A stretch of DNA of 64,000 nt from Endomychus coccineus (Eukaryota > Arthropoda > Insecta > Coleoptera > Endomychidae), in contig OY294067.1 of the NCBI GenBank assembly GCA_958510875.1, forward strand, positions 192,765,322 through 192,829,321, in the 5' to 3' direction. The translations under genes and the position numbers were made by a program. The notes below the pieces were generated by a model. That model had not been told where the DNA came from. It worked only from the letters and a program-made list of their open reading frames with translations, and did not search any database. Positions 8,977 through 19,467 of the stretch are shown here, piece by piece. Position 1 is the stretch's first letter. Each line of letters begins with the position of its first letter.

Positions 8977-10572
8977 TCAATTATTTATCGTTTTTCGCAA
9001 ATTTTCCATTATCATCGCATGTGTTACGGGACGCAAGACGTTATGTGTATTGCCAACGGTCTCGTTCGTGGCGATCGAACACATCACATCGGCCTCTTTG
9101 GTGATGGCCTCACGATTGTGATCACCACGAAGCAGACAATTGTATAGATATTCGACGACACCCGTTCCATTTAATTCTTCGGGAAAATGTCTTCTGTGTA
9201 ATTCCAATAATTTATTCCTCCACGCAGACTTCAAGACACGTGCATTTTCCTGGTCGGTTTTTTCGACATCGTTTAAAATATTGGGAACCGTTTTGAAAAA
9301 TTCTCCACACACGTCTTGGACATAGCTTTCGGCAGCCTCTTGACCGTTCGGGATCGTACGCGATTCGTCTTTCAATTGTTTCAGAATTTTCTCCAATTTA
9401 CTTACTAACACGTTAATTTGGACCGTCACTTGATATCTCTTCATATCGTCCAGATGATTCGCCGATATATATTCGTTCCTGGATCGCCTCAATAGCGAAA
9501 AATATTTTTCCATGATTACTGGGAATTTGAACGATAACGTTTCTTCGATAAGGGCTGATGAAATTTCTTCGGTAGCGGAATTTGTCAACTGTAACAATAT
9601 ATTTATATTTATAGAGTTGGTGGCGGTGCCGTCTGGATTATTGTAAAAATAGCTTCTCATCAGCGGTACGGTTATTTCATGTGCTAAATTCTGGGTGAAC
9701 GATACAGCGAAATAGTTAATTTTCGGAATACGATTGCAATGTGGTGTGTTATGCATTCTCTGAATCGATTGTGGAGGCTGTATCTGTTGGCTTACGTTTG
9801 GTTCTTCCGTAGTCTGCGTTTGTGCCGTTTTCATCGTCGTTGTCGTCGTCGTCGTCATCAACGATGTCGATCTCCTTTCTGTCCATCTACGGCAAACACA
9901 GCCAGCGTGTTCCGCTTCCGCACACGTCATACGTATCAGTTGTAGCAATTCGTGGGGGACGGTGTTATTGGCATCCTCTTTGTGTTTGAATATGCTGTCG
10001 TATATTTCTCGCAGATTTGCCGATGGTTGATAAATTTCCCCATATTCGACGAGAGCGAATGTGAGAACGACACTACCGGACCGACGAATTATCTTGGTCA
10101 TCGATTTCTGCTTGATTTCTGACAGCTGTGCGAATCTCGAACGGAACACTTCGTACTTGTCTCTGAACGTTTGTTGATAATTCACCACCGATGATAACGA
10201 CGACGACGACGACGACGACGACGATGATTTATGTGTAGCTGCGACGGACCGGATGGATTCGGCGTCTGATTCATATATCGACGGCGACGGTTGTGGTGGC
10301 GAATCTATTCTGACTTTTTTTACAGCCACCTCCTGTTGTATCTTCCCTACCGGACGAGACGTTCCCGGCGACGATATTTCTCCAGGGCTAGGTCGTTTGA
10401 GCGATCGACGTGAAGACGACGTGGATGGCTGCGACAGAGGTACTATGGTTTCTGGTGGTTTCAGAAACACCATTTCAGTCTCAATCGACGAAGTTCCTTG
10501 TTGTACCTGTGGCTGCGACTGGTCGGGTAACATACTGCTCAGCTCGTCCGACGCCAATACTGCGCCAAACTT
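8977..10572 (-). CDS. Tandem paralogue B, probable exon 2
   Basis: Homologue of the 6746-8326 gene, with the same AGCVCR cysteine motif, NYFA, IRRSGSVVLTFALVEYG-type helix and conserved C-terminal ITKEADVM stretch. The reading frame has no ATG at its natural beginning: upstream it meets a TAG that is part of a good 3' splice site (pyrimidine-rich tract, then GTAG at 10576-10573). The first usable ATG without splicing is at 10533. If spliced, exon 2 begins at 10572 and joins in phase to the poly-Gln exon at 10633. A Ser-rich stretch (GAC/GTC repeat) separates the variable N terminus from the conserved body. Function unknown. Confidence 0.7.
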   Translation of the reverse strand, partial: KFGAVLASDELSSMLPDQSQPQVQQGTSSIETEMVFLKPPETIVPLSQPSTSSSRRSLKRPSPGEISSPGTSRPVGKIQQEVAVKKVRIDSPPQPSPSIYESDAESIRSVAATHKSSSSSSSSSSLSSVVNYQQTFRDKYEVFRSRFAQLSEIKQKSMTKIIRRSGSVVLTFALVEYGEIYQPSANLREIYDSIFKHKEDANNTVPHELLQLIRMTCAEAEHAGCVCRRWTERRSTSLMTTTTTTTMKTAQTQTTEEPNVSQQIQPPQSIQRMHNTPHCNRIPKINYFAVSFTQNLAHEITVPLMRSYFYNNPDGTATNSININILLQLTNSATEEISSALIEETLSFKFPVIMEKYFSLLRRSRNEYISANHLDDMKRYQVTVQINVLVSKLEKILKQLKDESRTIPNGQEAAESYVQDVCGEFFKTVPNILNDVEKTDQENARVLKSAWRNKLLELHRRHFPEELNGTGVVEYLYNCLLRGDHNREAITKEADVMCSIATNETVGNTHNVLRPVTHAMIMENLRKTINN

Positions 10573-10632
10573 CTACGACAAAATATGTGTAAAATAACGA
10601 CAAAAAGTCGCATACGAAATAATATAGCTTAC
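10573..10632 (-). other. Candidate 60-nt intron
   Basis: The donor reads GAG/GTAAGC, with the intron starting at 10632 on the minus strand. The acceptor follows a T-rich tract and reads GTAG/AAG, with the AG at 10574-10573. Length 60 is typical of short insect introns. Retention would hit the TAG stop formed by the acceptor itself, and both exons are in phase 0. Confidence 0.6.
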
Positions 10633-10657
10633 CTCGATAAGTTGTAGATTCAGTATT

Positions 10658-10704
<47 letters not shown>

Positions 10705-10971
10705 AGACTGCTGTTGTAGTTGATTTCCTACGAGCATCTGCCCATCGAACGTTGAATCGTAATAGTATTGGGAACTTTCCCCGTTCAATTCATGTATACT
10801 ATTCATCTCGCACACACCGGATGTCATCTCACGCTCTATTAAATCGTAAATGATGCTACCCGTTATGGGCTCTTTCCATTTATAGTACTTTTCGATTTCC
10901 GTTCGTCGAGATAGTACAATCATATAATCGAGTACATGTACAAATATAATAGTTATTGAAATACAACACAT
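10633..10971 (-). CDS. Candidate exon 1 with poly-Gln tract
   Basis: The open frame contains ATGs at 10971 and 10923; the later one removes a hydrophobic stretch (CCISITIIFVHVL) that could otherwise be a signal anchor. A recognisable acidic/aromatic segment is followed by an almost pure CAG/CAA glutamine run of about 20 residues, ending at a canonical splice donor. Without splicing the protein would stop 20 codons into the intron. I do not recognise a family. Confidence 0.5.
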
Positions 10972-11104
10972 AGTGAAATTTATATTTGTGAATCGAATCA
11001 AATACAATTTGTGCAGTGGAAATAATAATATAACAAAAATTTGTTGTATTTTTTAAACTATTCCTACTTGTATAATTCAACCATTTTTTCGCTAAATTAT
11101 TCAA

Positions 11105-12292
11105 TTACGATACACGACGACCGCATACGATACAATATTTCGATATGTGAATCATTTCGTCGCTGCATCGTTTCTGTTCGTAGCGATAGGTGAAACCCTT
11201 ATCGTGTTTACATTGCGAGCTCGATCTGTACCATTCGTGTGACGGATTGTCGTTGATCGGTAACATCTGTCCATAATCGTGGATCACGGTACGATTCTGG
11301 TCGTCGTTGTCGTCGCCGTTGTCATCGTCGTCGTTGTCGTCGTCGTGATTATCCTCAATTTCCATCGTTAGACCCCAAAACGATATACAGTCACCGACAA
11401 GTTCGTCGTGTAACATTTTCGTTCGCAATTTGAATTTTTTATTCTTCGATATCTTCGATATGTACATTCGTGGGTCGGTTAGGATTACGTTGAATTGTAG
11501 AAAATAATCGATTTGTGAATATCTTAAAAGTGCTCTCCGGACGACGTCGTCATAGGCGATCGTGGGGTGGTGTGTTTCGATATTCGTCTTGTTGTTGTTG
11601 TTGTTGTTGTTATTGTTATTGACGCCGGTTGAAAGGTATTCGATATCTTTTCCTAATGCTCGTGCAAGTTCTCGAATAATTTCGATATTATTCCTATTGT
11701 TTCGATCGCGATTGCAATGTTTATTAATATGTTTCGACTGTTTGGCGATAAGAGGGGCGTTCCGTTTCGTATTATAATCCTTATATTTTGACGATGACGA
11801 CGACGACGTTATCGCCGCCGTGTTGAATCGACATTTGGACAAAATTCCGTTGATGGCGACGTCGTAGTGCGGGGATGCGGAAGATGACGGTTGCTGATGC
11901 TGCGGTAACGAACGTTCGTGGAAGGTACGAACGAAATGTTTATTGAACGCTAACACGGTGGGATCGATGTTCTTCCAGAAAAATTGCGTTTTCAATTGGT
12001 ATTCGTTGGTGAACGATAACCTGCTTATCGTTCCGTCGTCGGTCGAAATGTTACTACCGGCCAATCGGTCGTCCGTGAAGGAGATAGCGTCGAGTACGTT
12101 GAACGCTACGATAATTTCACACGGACAAACGTCGCTAGGGAATACGTTATAAATTCGTTTCGCCCCCTGACGATCTGTCTTGTTGATCCATTTATGTTTG
12201 AAAAAATTCGTTTCTTCTTTAGATCCTATACGGAATTTATTCGACGGATAATAGAATATCTGTCGATGATAATCGTGATCGTTATTATTCAT
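11105..12292 (-). CDS. lef-5: LEF-5-like late transcription factor
   Basis: 395 aa, ATG start. The last ~40 residues form a TFIIS-type zinc ribbon: C-x-H, then a YEQKRCSDEM segment in the place of the QTRSADEP finger tip, then CIVCGRR. LEF-5 of baculoviruses and nudiviruses carries exactly such a ribbon and supports late transcription by the viral RNA polymerase. It is longer than the usual 250-300 aa because of poly-Asn and Asp-rich inserts near residues 225 and 320. I did not identify other polymerase subunits in the window. The call rests mainly on the ribbon, its terminal position and the company of PIF genes; a generic TFIIS-like protein is the alternative. Confidence 0.65.
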   Translation of the reverse strand: MNNNDHDYHRQIFYYPSNKFRIGSKEETNFFKHKWINKTDRQGAKRIYNVFPSDVCPCEIIVAFNVLDAISFTDDRLAGSNISTDDGTISRLSFTNEYQLKTQFFWKNIDPTVLAFNKHFVRTFHERSLPQHQQPSSSASPHYDVAINGILSKCRFNTAAITSSSSSSKYKDYNTKRNAPLIAKQSKHINKHCNRDRNNRNNIEIIRELARALGKDIEYLSTGVNNNNNNNNNNKTNIETHHPTIAYDDVVRRALLRYSQIDYFLQFNVILTDPRMYISKISKNKKFKLRTKMLHDELVGDCISFWGLTMEIEDNHDDDNDDDDNGDDNDDQNRTVIHDYGQMLPINDNPSHEWYRSSSQCKHDKGFTYRYEQKRCSDEMIHISKYCIVCGRRVS

Positions 12293-12518
12293 AGTATATA
12301 TATATACGAGACAGGTGAACGATCTAACGAATTTAATTTCTACTTGTCTCCTTCCGACGACATCACACTACTGAATAGGAAATCTCGTAACGTCCGTATC
12401 GATAGACGTTATCCGACAATCTCACACCCCCGTCCCCCTCTCGTTCCCTTTCTACATATCACGTACGTGATCGAGGCGTCGCCCGAAACGAACGGAACCT
12501 ATTCGACTCAGCTAAGCG

Positions 12519-13359
12519 CTAACGTTTCTGACCGACGGTCAGTTTGAACGCAAAACTTTCATCGTGAAGGATTTCTTCGATCAAGCTCTTATTGTCTAGC
12601 GGACCGACGAAATATTGTTCGAATATATAAGCAGCCAGACTGTCTCGAATTCCGCTAGGAACGTGTACGCTACTATCGAGAACTGTATCTAGAAAATAAT
12701 CGACAAACGACGAATCTGTCGCGAACGGAGTTGTCTCGTTCGTATTTTCGACGATGCTACCACCACCACCACCACCGTCCTCGCCACCTCCACGTTTCGT
12801 ATCGAGTTTGGAATCGTCGTCGTCGTCGTCGTCGTCGCGTCGAGAAATGTATCGGTTATGATAGTCGAGCGAAGATAATATTTTATGCGACGTGTCGACC
12901 GACAGTTTTGTAATCCATATTTTACGTCGCATCTGTTTGTATCGTCTACATATCTGAGCATTTTTCACCTCTCGCGCTAGTATGCCGGTACTGAACGCGA
13001 ATTTCGTTATCAACGACAAAAGATCGTTCCGTGTCGTGGGCACCGGTATGCCTTTACCACCGTTCAACCGTCTATATTCCAGGACGATATCGTCGAATTC
13101 CGATTTGAAATTCAATATTAAATTATAATTTAAATTTTCATGGATCGCTCGAATCCTTCGGAAAATAGCGGGCGACTGTTTCGTCGTGGATAAAACTATT
13201 TCCGCTATTCCGAAGCATATCTGTAGATACGCGCGGAATTCACCACCGACAACACCACCTTTATCGGTATTGGCGAAAATCTCGCTGGATCCGTTCAACA
13301 ATTCGCCGACTCGATTCATCATCACTATCGATTGTTGTTTTTGACGTTTCCTCATTTCA

Positions 13360-13399
<40 letters not shown>

Positions 13400-15545
13400 T
13401 GCCAGCTCCGTTACCGGAACTTGCATTTCGTAGCGTCGTCATCGTCCCACCGCTATCGATTTTTTTCCGATTTTGCATAATTTCATCGTATCTATTCCGA
13501 AGATCGTCACGTTCCGTTCGGATTGTCTCGACGTTAGTTTCCAGATCGACGATATACCGATCGAAAGTATCGATACGAGATTTCAATTCGCTCACTTCTA
13601 ACGTCAAAGTTTCGGCGAAACGTTCGAGCTGTACGATTCGATCTTGTTTTGCTTCTATGACGGACTCGTATCGTTTCTCTCCCGAAAAGAATTTTTCCTG
13701 ATCGGCGACGCACTGCTGTCGAAAATACGCATCTTGCTGTTCCGCGTAACGAATCATTTCGTTGGACATGAGATTCTTTTCTTCTTGCGCGACGACCAGA
13801 TTCGTATTTAGCTGTGCTATTTGTTGCACGTATCCGTCGATTTCTAATCGATGACGCGACTCCGATTCCTGAACGTGACGTTGTAGCCGATCGTTATTCT
13901 CCCGGTTGAGTTCTTCTCGTATTCGATTACAATGCGTTATATTTTCGCGTTGTAACGTATCGTTTTGTTCGAGAGTGGCGATTTGCGAATTCAACTCTGC
14001 CAGCTTCCGATCGTGCTTATCGATCTGTTCTATGTATGTTTGTTTTTCCGATTCGCGAGTACGCTCGACTTCGGAAAATTGTCTTTTCGCCTCGACCAAA
14101 TCGGTACGTAATTGTTGGACGGTCGCGACGTTCTCGTCGTAAACGCTTTTCGCCCGTAGACTCTCAGACGTACATTCGTCGATTTGCGTCTGCATCTGTG
14201 CCATGATCGCTCGTTGAGTTTCGATCGTCTGAGTTAAATTACGCTTCTCGTTGGCTAGTTCGTTGTGACGATATTCCATCGCGTCGGCGTTTCGTTCGGA
14301 GTCTTTTTCGAACGTTCGAGTTAACGATTCCAATCGATCTCGATGCTCTTGTATCATATTTTCGTTCTTTCGGATCGTTTCTATCACGAAATTCGTTATA
14401 TTCACGATAGTTAGATCTGTAACGTATACGCGACACGTTTCGATCATCCACTCGACGAACGCCATATAAGCCAACGTACGATGTAACAATACGTTATAGT
14501 TATCGTCGTTGTCGTCGTCGTCGTCGTCGTAACCGTCGGAATTGTCGCGCTTGTCGTTATAACTCACGAGCGACGATGACGACGGAAGTGACACGGGTAG
14601 GTCTTTCAGCAATTTCGATCGCGAATAAAATTCACGTATCTGATAAACGAAATTCACGCACATTTCGAACATCTCGTTCGTTTTCGTCGTCCACTTACGA
14701 CTTTGTTGCGACTGTCCCGGTTGTTGTTGTTGTTGTTGTTGTTGTTTTTGTTTATCGAATCTCTCGCATATTTTACGTATCTGATCCTGTCTATCCATCG
14801 GTAATAAATTGACGGTCCAATTCGTCCAGCGAACGAGAATTTCGATTATCGAACGAAACGACTTATTGGACCTTTTTAACACGGACTCGTCCAATTCGTT
14901 CGTAATAAACAACGCGATATTACCGATTTCCTCTTGTAATTTCAATTTTTCCTTACTCGTTCGTTCTTGTCGCGTCGTACACGAATTCAAATTGCTAATG
15001 TACGTTTTAGAAATGCCGTTTATCGTTCGGGAATACTCTTGTCGCACTTTCCACGTTAATTCGCCGCTACCGATCGGAATGGACTTTATCATTTTCGTCA
15101 ACGTTCTGATATCATCAGCCACTTCGAGGGTGGCGTAGCGATCGTGAGCGAGTAAATGTTCGTATATCGAAAGAGATGTGATGGGCACGTTGTCGTTAAT
15201 TTGTTTAGTTTTTTTCGCGTACACTTTTTTCAAACGATCCGACTCCAGAATCATAGTATACACGTTGGGTTGAATAAAGTTCATATACCATACGTATTGA
15301 TGCGAGAATAAATTGGACGCATCAGTGTAGTACGTCTCTAATATGTCGACGTATTTATCGAACGGTACGTCGTTCGCAGACGGAGCTAAAGATTTAAGAT
15401 TTTCTCGTAGATTTCGGTCACCGCCGTGTCCATTACTGCCGCCGCCGCCACCGTAATCGTCATCGTAGTAGTAGTTTTTATCGTTATTACGACGAGGCGA
15501 CGAACGGGGTAAGATTTTGTTTTCGTTCACGTGCGAAGACGACAT
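12519..15545 (-). CDS. Large coiled-coil protein, 1008 aa
   Basis: I chose the ATG at 15545, which directly follows a TAAG motif; an upstream in-frame ATG at 15650 would add 35 residues across a CT repeat. Residues ~400-720 are long heptad-rich coiled coil (many L/I/V with E, R, Q). It is interrupted by poly-Gln near 265, short poly-Asp near 345 and a longer poly-Asp run near 740. The C-terminal 250 residues are globular. A large coiled-coil, desmoplakin-like protein (Ac66 family) is conserved in baculoviruses and nudiviruses and helps nucleocapsid egress; size and architecture fit, but I see no diagnostic motif. Function inferred weakly. Confidence 0.7.
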
Positions 15546-15549
15546 CTTA
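15546..15549 (-). promoter_or_regulatory. TAAG late-promoter-like motif
   Basis: TAAG abuts the ATG of the coiled-coil gene. It is the closest spacing in the window and favours the shorter start at 15545. Confidence 0.4.
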
Positions 15550-15784
15550 TGTGTAGACGAGAACGACAATTTTCTCTTTGTACGAGAGAGAGAGAGAGAA
15601 AAAAAGACGTCGAACGGGAGAGAATCGTGTACGAACGGGAAATCGAACATTGAAATAAACGATTAAAAAATAATTTTTATTATACAATGAACAAAGCTAT
15701 ATAATATTAAGTTTTTCGTCGTCGTCGTCGTCGTCGTTATTCATGTTGACGGGGCTCCGGCGGCGATGGCGATGGTTGTGCCTG

Positions 15785-17551
15785 CTAATTAGATGGTACT
15801 TTGAATCCCCAGCGAACGTACCCCTTCAGATAACAATTGTTAGTTTCCGTCCAGCATAGCTTGAAATTCACAGCGGATACGTAAATTTGTTCGTCTCGCA
15901 AATCCTCCAGGTCGCAACTGGTCAAATACGATTGTTCTTCCACGTCTTGTACCGCGAAACAACCGAACGCGTTCGCACTCTTCGTAAAACCGGTCGTGGG
16001 CTGCAGATATAACGCACTTCCGGTAATTTCATCACGCGAACTTATAAAGGTGTCGAACGACGAATGTCTCGCGATTCCCACCAATTGTACATCGTTTATA
16101 GATTTTTCGTTGAGTGCCACCACTCGCGAATACTTTCCACTCGCCGACAGCGAACGCTGGTAATTGTCGTGGTCGGCAGCGTCTAAAGCGTCCAACGTCG
16201 CGCGCCACGTTTCACGGAGATTCATTATTTGTCTACAACCTTCTCGCATGATAGTTTGGATGTTGGTCGTGATGGGACCGGCACGATTTATCAGATCGAA
16301 ACTGAATTCTTCCTTCTGATTGGAAGTGGAGCGCGACGACAACGACGCCAACACGACGCAACCGTAACCGAAATTGTTTATATCGAACGACAACGCTTTC
16401 GTGTTGGACGACTTTATATCGCTACGATCTCTCGATATCGGAAACGCTACTCGTAATTTTTTAGTTATGCCGGCGATCACGTTTTCTGGCAACGGGTCGA
16501 ACGAAGCGTCCACGCACAATTGTGAGTTACGATCGTACAACGTGAAAAAGAACATTTTCAAATAGCTAGATATGTGTTTCTCGTTATTTCTATCGAAATC
16601 GGCCGTATCACCGACGTGATATTTCGTCATCATCGGCAGCTTTACAGATTTCACGTTGGCCGCAACGTTCCCGATGGTACGACTCCCACATATTTTCTCC
16701 ACGCACAATTTCGCTTGTTCTTTGTCGATGTAGGAATATTTCACGGCGATCGATTGATTCCGCTCCATGTAAGAATCCACTATATCGTCGGTGCGTTCTC
16801 TTTTATTCTCGTCCGACCGCCGAACGTTATTATCGGACCGTTTTTTATCGGTAATACCCGATACAGAAGCGACAACACCACCACCGCCGATAACAAAATC
16901 ATCTTCGACCGAACCAAATCCATCGTTACCGGGTGACATATATTCTGGCGACTCGATATCGTACGGTTGGCTTTCGGGCACGTCTGCGAATAACTGAACG
17001 CGCCGACACTTCGATACCACGTCCTTTTTATCGTCGCCGCCGCCGGTCCCGCGTCTCTTCTGTAGTATCGTAGGTATATGGCGATTTTTGTTCGGACGAG
17101 GTGGTGGGTACGACATCGTGGGTTTATACGAACGTGGTGACGGCGATCTGTCGACGATAATGTCCTGGACGATAATATCCTCCTCGTCGGGGTCCGAATC
17201 GATAACCATGTTACTCGGCGATGGTTTCTTGTTAGTTGTCGAGGTCGACGGGGTCCGTTGCGAAGGTGAAAATGCCGGCGGCGAAGTAGGTGACAGAGAT
17301 TCCGGCGAATCGATATCGAACGATTGACTATCGAGCACGTCGGCGAACGGATTACCGCTCCGGCACTTCGGTACCGTGTCGTTGTTATCGTCGATTCCGG
17401 TCTCGCGTCTCTTCTGTAGTATCGTAGGTATATGATGATTATGATTCTTATTCGGACAAGGTGGTGGACACGACATTTCGGGTTTATTCGAGCGTGGTGA
17501 CGGCAATCTATCGATGATATCTCCGTCCTCTTCCAAATTTTTACCGTACAT
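15785..17551 (-). CDS. Unknown 588 aa protein with duplicated N-terminal module
   Basis: ATG start. The N terminus holds two copies of a ~90-residue, Pro/Ser-rich module (near residues 10-100 and 125-215). Each has SPRSxKPxMS, HIPTILQKRR and a DSPESLSP/ESPEYMSP-type end. This looks like an internal tandem duplication still visible in the DNA. The C-terminal ~330 residues (from about 250) are globular, with scattered single cysteines and no recognised domain. No signal or membrane segment. Next to PIF-5 on the same strand, 170 bases upstream of its stop. Likely a virion or regulatory protein, but that is only inference from context. Confidence 0.7.
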   Translation of the reverse strand: MYGKNLEEDGDIIDRLPSPRSNKPEMSCPPPCPNKNHNHHIPTILQKRRETGIDDNNDTVPKCRSGNPFADVLDSQSFDIDSPESLSPTSPPAFSPSQRTPSTSTTNKKPSPSNMVIDSDPDEEDIIVQDIIVDRSPSPRSYKPTMSYPPPRPNKNRHIPTILQKRRGTGGGDDKKDVVSKCRRVQLFADVPESQPYDIESPEYMSPGNDGFGSVEDDFVIGGGGVVASVSGITDKKRSDNNVRRSDENKRERTDDIVDSYMERNQSIAVKYSYIDKEQAKLCVEKICGSRTIGNVAANVKSVKLPMMTKYHVGDTADFDRNNEKHISSYLKMFFFTLYDRNSQLCVDASFDPLPENVIAGITKKLRVAFPISRDRSDIKSSNTKALSFDINNFGYGCVVLASLSSRSTSNQKEEFSFDLINRAGPITTNIQTIMREGCRQIMNLRETWRATLDALDAADHDNYQRSLSASGKYSRVVALNEKSINDVQLVGIARHSSFDTFISSRDEITGSALYLQPTTGFTKSANAFGCFAVQDVEEQSYLTSCDLEDLRDEQIYVSAVNFKLCWTETNNCYLKGYVRWGFKVPSN

Positions 17552-17721
17552 CTTCGTTCGTCGGCGAAACGAATCGGAAATTATACACGAATCTGTACGT
17601 ACTGATAATAGCCGTGAGGATGACTGGGTTGGAACACGATGACTACTACTACTACTACTACTACCACCACTAATACTATAACAACAGCAAAAGGTAGGAA
17701 CTAACTGATGTTCTGGTACGA
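17552..17721 (-). other. Spacer with ACT microsatellite
   Basis: A short spacer holding an ACT/CTA triplet run (17641-17665). No gene seen. Confidence 0.5.
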
Positions 17722-19041
17722 TTATCCTGCCTCTTTTATACGGTTGCCCGTGATGTCATTTCCCGCTATCGAGTCTGCGTGAGCGTTCTTATCGTTCCCG
17801 TTCCCACCGTCGAATTTTTCGTACACGTCGATAAGCTTCATCACGATAGCTATAAAGATACCGCCCAGTACGAACACGCAGCAGAATTCGAAAACGTATA
17901 GTAGCACACCGACCGTGTCCGTCATTCCGTCCCATACTTGCTTCGGTAATTCCGTGATGATGTCGGACAGCAACGTGCCGATATTCGGCGTATCTTTACA
18001 CACGTAAATATCCTTGGGATCGATCATATCTTCGATCGGCAAATATTGTAACGAATTTTTCGGTGCGTTGATATCGCAACGACGACATTGCCTCCGGTCC
18101 GGCTCTTTGACGTCCATAAGTTCCGACGGCCATCCTTTACATATACTATTATGGAACGAGCGCGGCAAATTGTTACAGGTGTTCTTCACTTGCACTTCGA
18201 CGTGCGCACAACTGCATTGGACCAGTTTACACGTTACCAGTTCACCCGAACGAGTCGTGTAAATTCTCCAACAGCCGGCCATTCGTTTGGCGTTCTCCAC
18301 GATGTGACTGAACAAAGCGTAAAGACCGACGCCGACGGTCAACGTGACGAAGACGCCCTTAAAGGTGATATATCGTCGTCCTCCGCCGCTTTTTCGGGGT
18401 AGCGATTGTAGATTGTTTATCAATTTACGAAATTTCTTATTCGTCCGGTAAAGATGATCTAAACCGCCGTACGGTAGATCGGTACGTATTTTACGATTTA
18501 GTACGTCTTCGTTGCCGGTCAGGACGTTTTTCAACGATGCTTCGTTAGCGGACATTATCCGATCGAATTCGTGATCGGGAAAATTTTCTACAGCTAATTT
18601 TTTGAATACCTCCTTCACTTCGACCTTATCCAAATAATCGTTTACGAGCCCGTCGACGACCGACGATCTATTTTCGACGGGTACGTTTCGATAACGGTCG
18701 ATAACATAATCCAAATCGCCGCGTCGTAAATGATGTGCTATGTTATCTAACGGAGCGTTCCCGTCGATGTCGACGACGGTTTTCGATAGGGGCCGATACG
18801 ATTGGCCGATGTTTCCACCGGTGAATCTGACGAATTCGACATCGTCGATTAACGTACGTAATACGTGCGATATGGGCTGTATAACGTCGACAGGGATGCG
18901 ACTACCGGCTCCGTGAGATAAAGCGTCAACGCTAAATTCGTTCGTTCGCAAACGTTTCAGAGCTGCTAAACCTTCGGACACGTCGGCTACTCCTCGATCG
19001 ACACGTCTCAATTTGTTCAAACCTTTGGCTAACGTGTCCAT
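17722..19041 (-). CDS. pif-5: PIF-5 / ODV-E56-like envelope protein
   Basis: The frame opens with GTG at 19074, but the first ATG is 19041 (439 aa). The N-terminal 220 residues are soluble. A hydrophobic segment (FVTLTVGVGLYALF, near residue 245) is followed by the GCWR motif and a cysteine-rich ectodomain with about 12 Cys (residues 268-350). A second membrane segment lies near 395-420 (FEFCCVFVLGGIFIAIV). This arrangement, including the glycine-cysteine motif directly after the first membrane segment, matches ODV-E56, a virion envelope member of the oral infectivity complex. It is divergent from PIF-1 across a 425-base spacer. Confidence 0.75.
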   Translation of the reverse strand: MDTLAKGLNKLRRVDRGVADVSEGLAALKRLRTNEFSVDALSHGAGSRIPVDVIQPISHVLRTLIDDVEFVRFTGGNIGQSYRPLSKTVVDIDGNAPLDNIAHHLRRGDLDYVIDRYRNVPVENRSSVVDGLVNDYLDKVEVKEVFKKLAVENFPDHEFDRIMSANEASLKNVLTGNEDVLNRKIRTDLPYGGLDHLYRTNKKFRKLINNLQSLPRKSGGGRRYITFKGVFVTLTVGVGLYALFSHIVENAKRMAGCWRIYTTRSGELVTCKLVQCSCAHVEVQVKNTCNNLPRSFHNSICKGWPSELMDVKEPDRRQCRRCDINAPKNSLQYLPIEDMIDPKDIYVCKDTPNIGTLLSDIITELPKQVWDGMTDTVGVLLYVFEFCCVFVLGGIFIAIVMKLIDVYEKFDGGNGNDKNAHADSIAGNDITGNRIKEAG

Positions 19042-19467
19042 TCCGTCGTTCGTATTACGAAAAAAAAAAACCACACGATTCGAACAGGTATCTCCGCTTA
19101 GCTAAGGGGTCGGGTCGGTGTATCTCGTCCGGCACGTGAAGAAAAATAACAAATATCGTCTTATAACGACGACGACGACGATTACGATTGTCGTGGCGAC
19201 GAAAGTTCGAACGTGGAATACAAACAAAAAAACGTACAAATCAATATGGAAGATAAAATTATGCAATAAGAAAAAACGAAAGATACGTGAGGTCCAAAAT
19301 GTTCACGTACATATCCCATATAGAGATCGTTGCGTGTGATCGGTAACAAATCGCGATCCATATTATCGTTCCCTTTTCTCCTTAGCGTCTCTCGACTGTT
19401 CTTATACGTACGATTTTTGTTCGACACGCTTCCATAAGAACTATCACGTATATATGTATATGATAGG
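19042..19467. other. Divergent promoter region between PIF-5 and PIF-1
   Basis: Short open frames on both strands here lack coding character. TAAG motifs occur at 19097-19100 (minus sense, 55 bases before PIF-5) and 19435-19438 (plus sense, 30 bases before PIF-1). TATA-like repeats lie at 19449-19462. Probably a shared promoter. Confidence 0.45.

Noticed and set aside
8696..9121. Plus-strand 141-codon frame between the paralogues
   Set aside because: An AATAAA lies in its middle and its second half is antisense to paralogue B; no domain visible.
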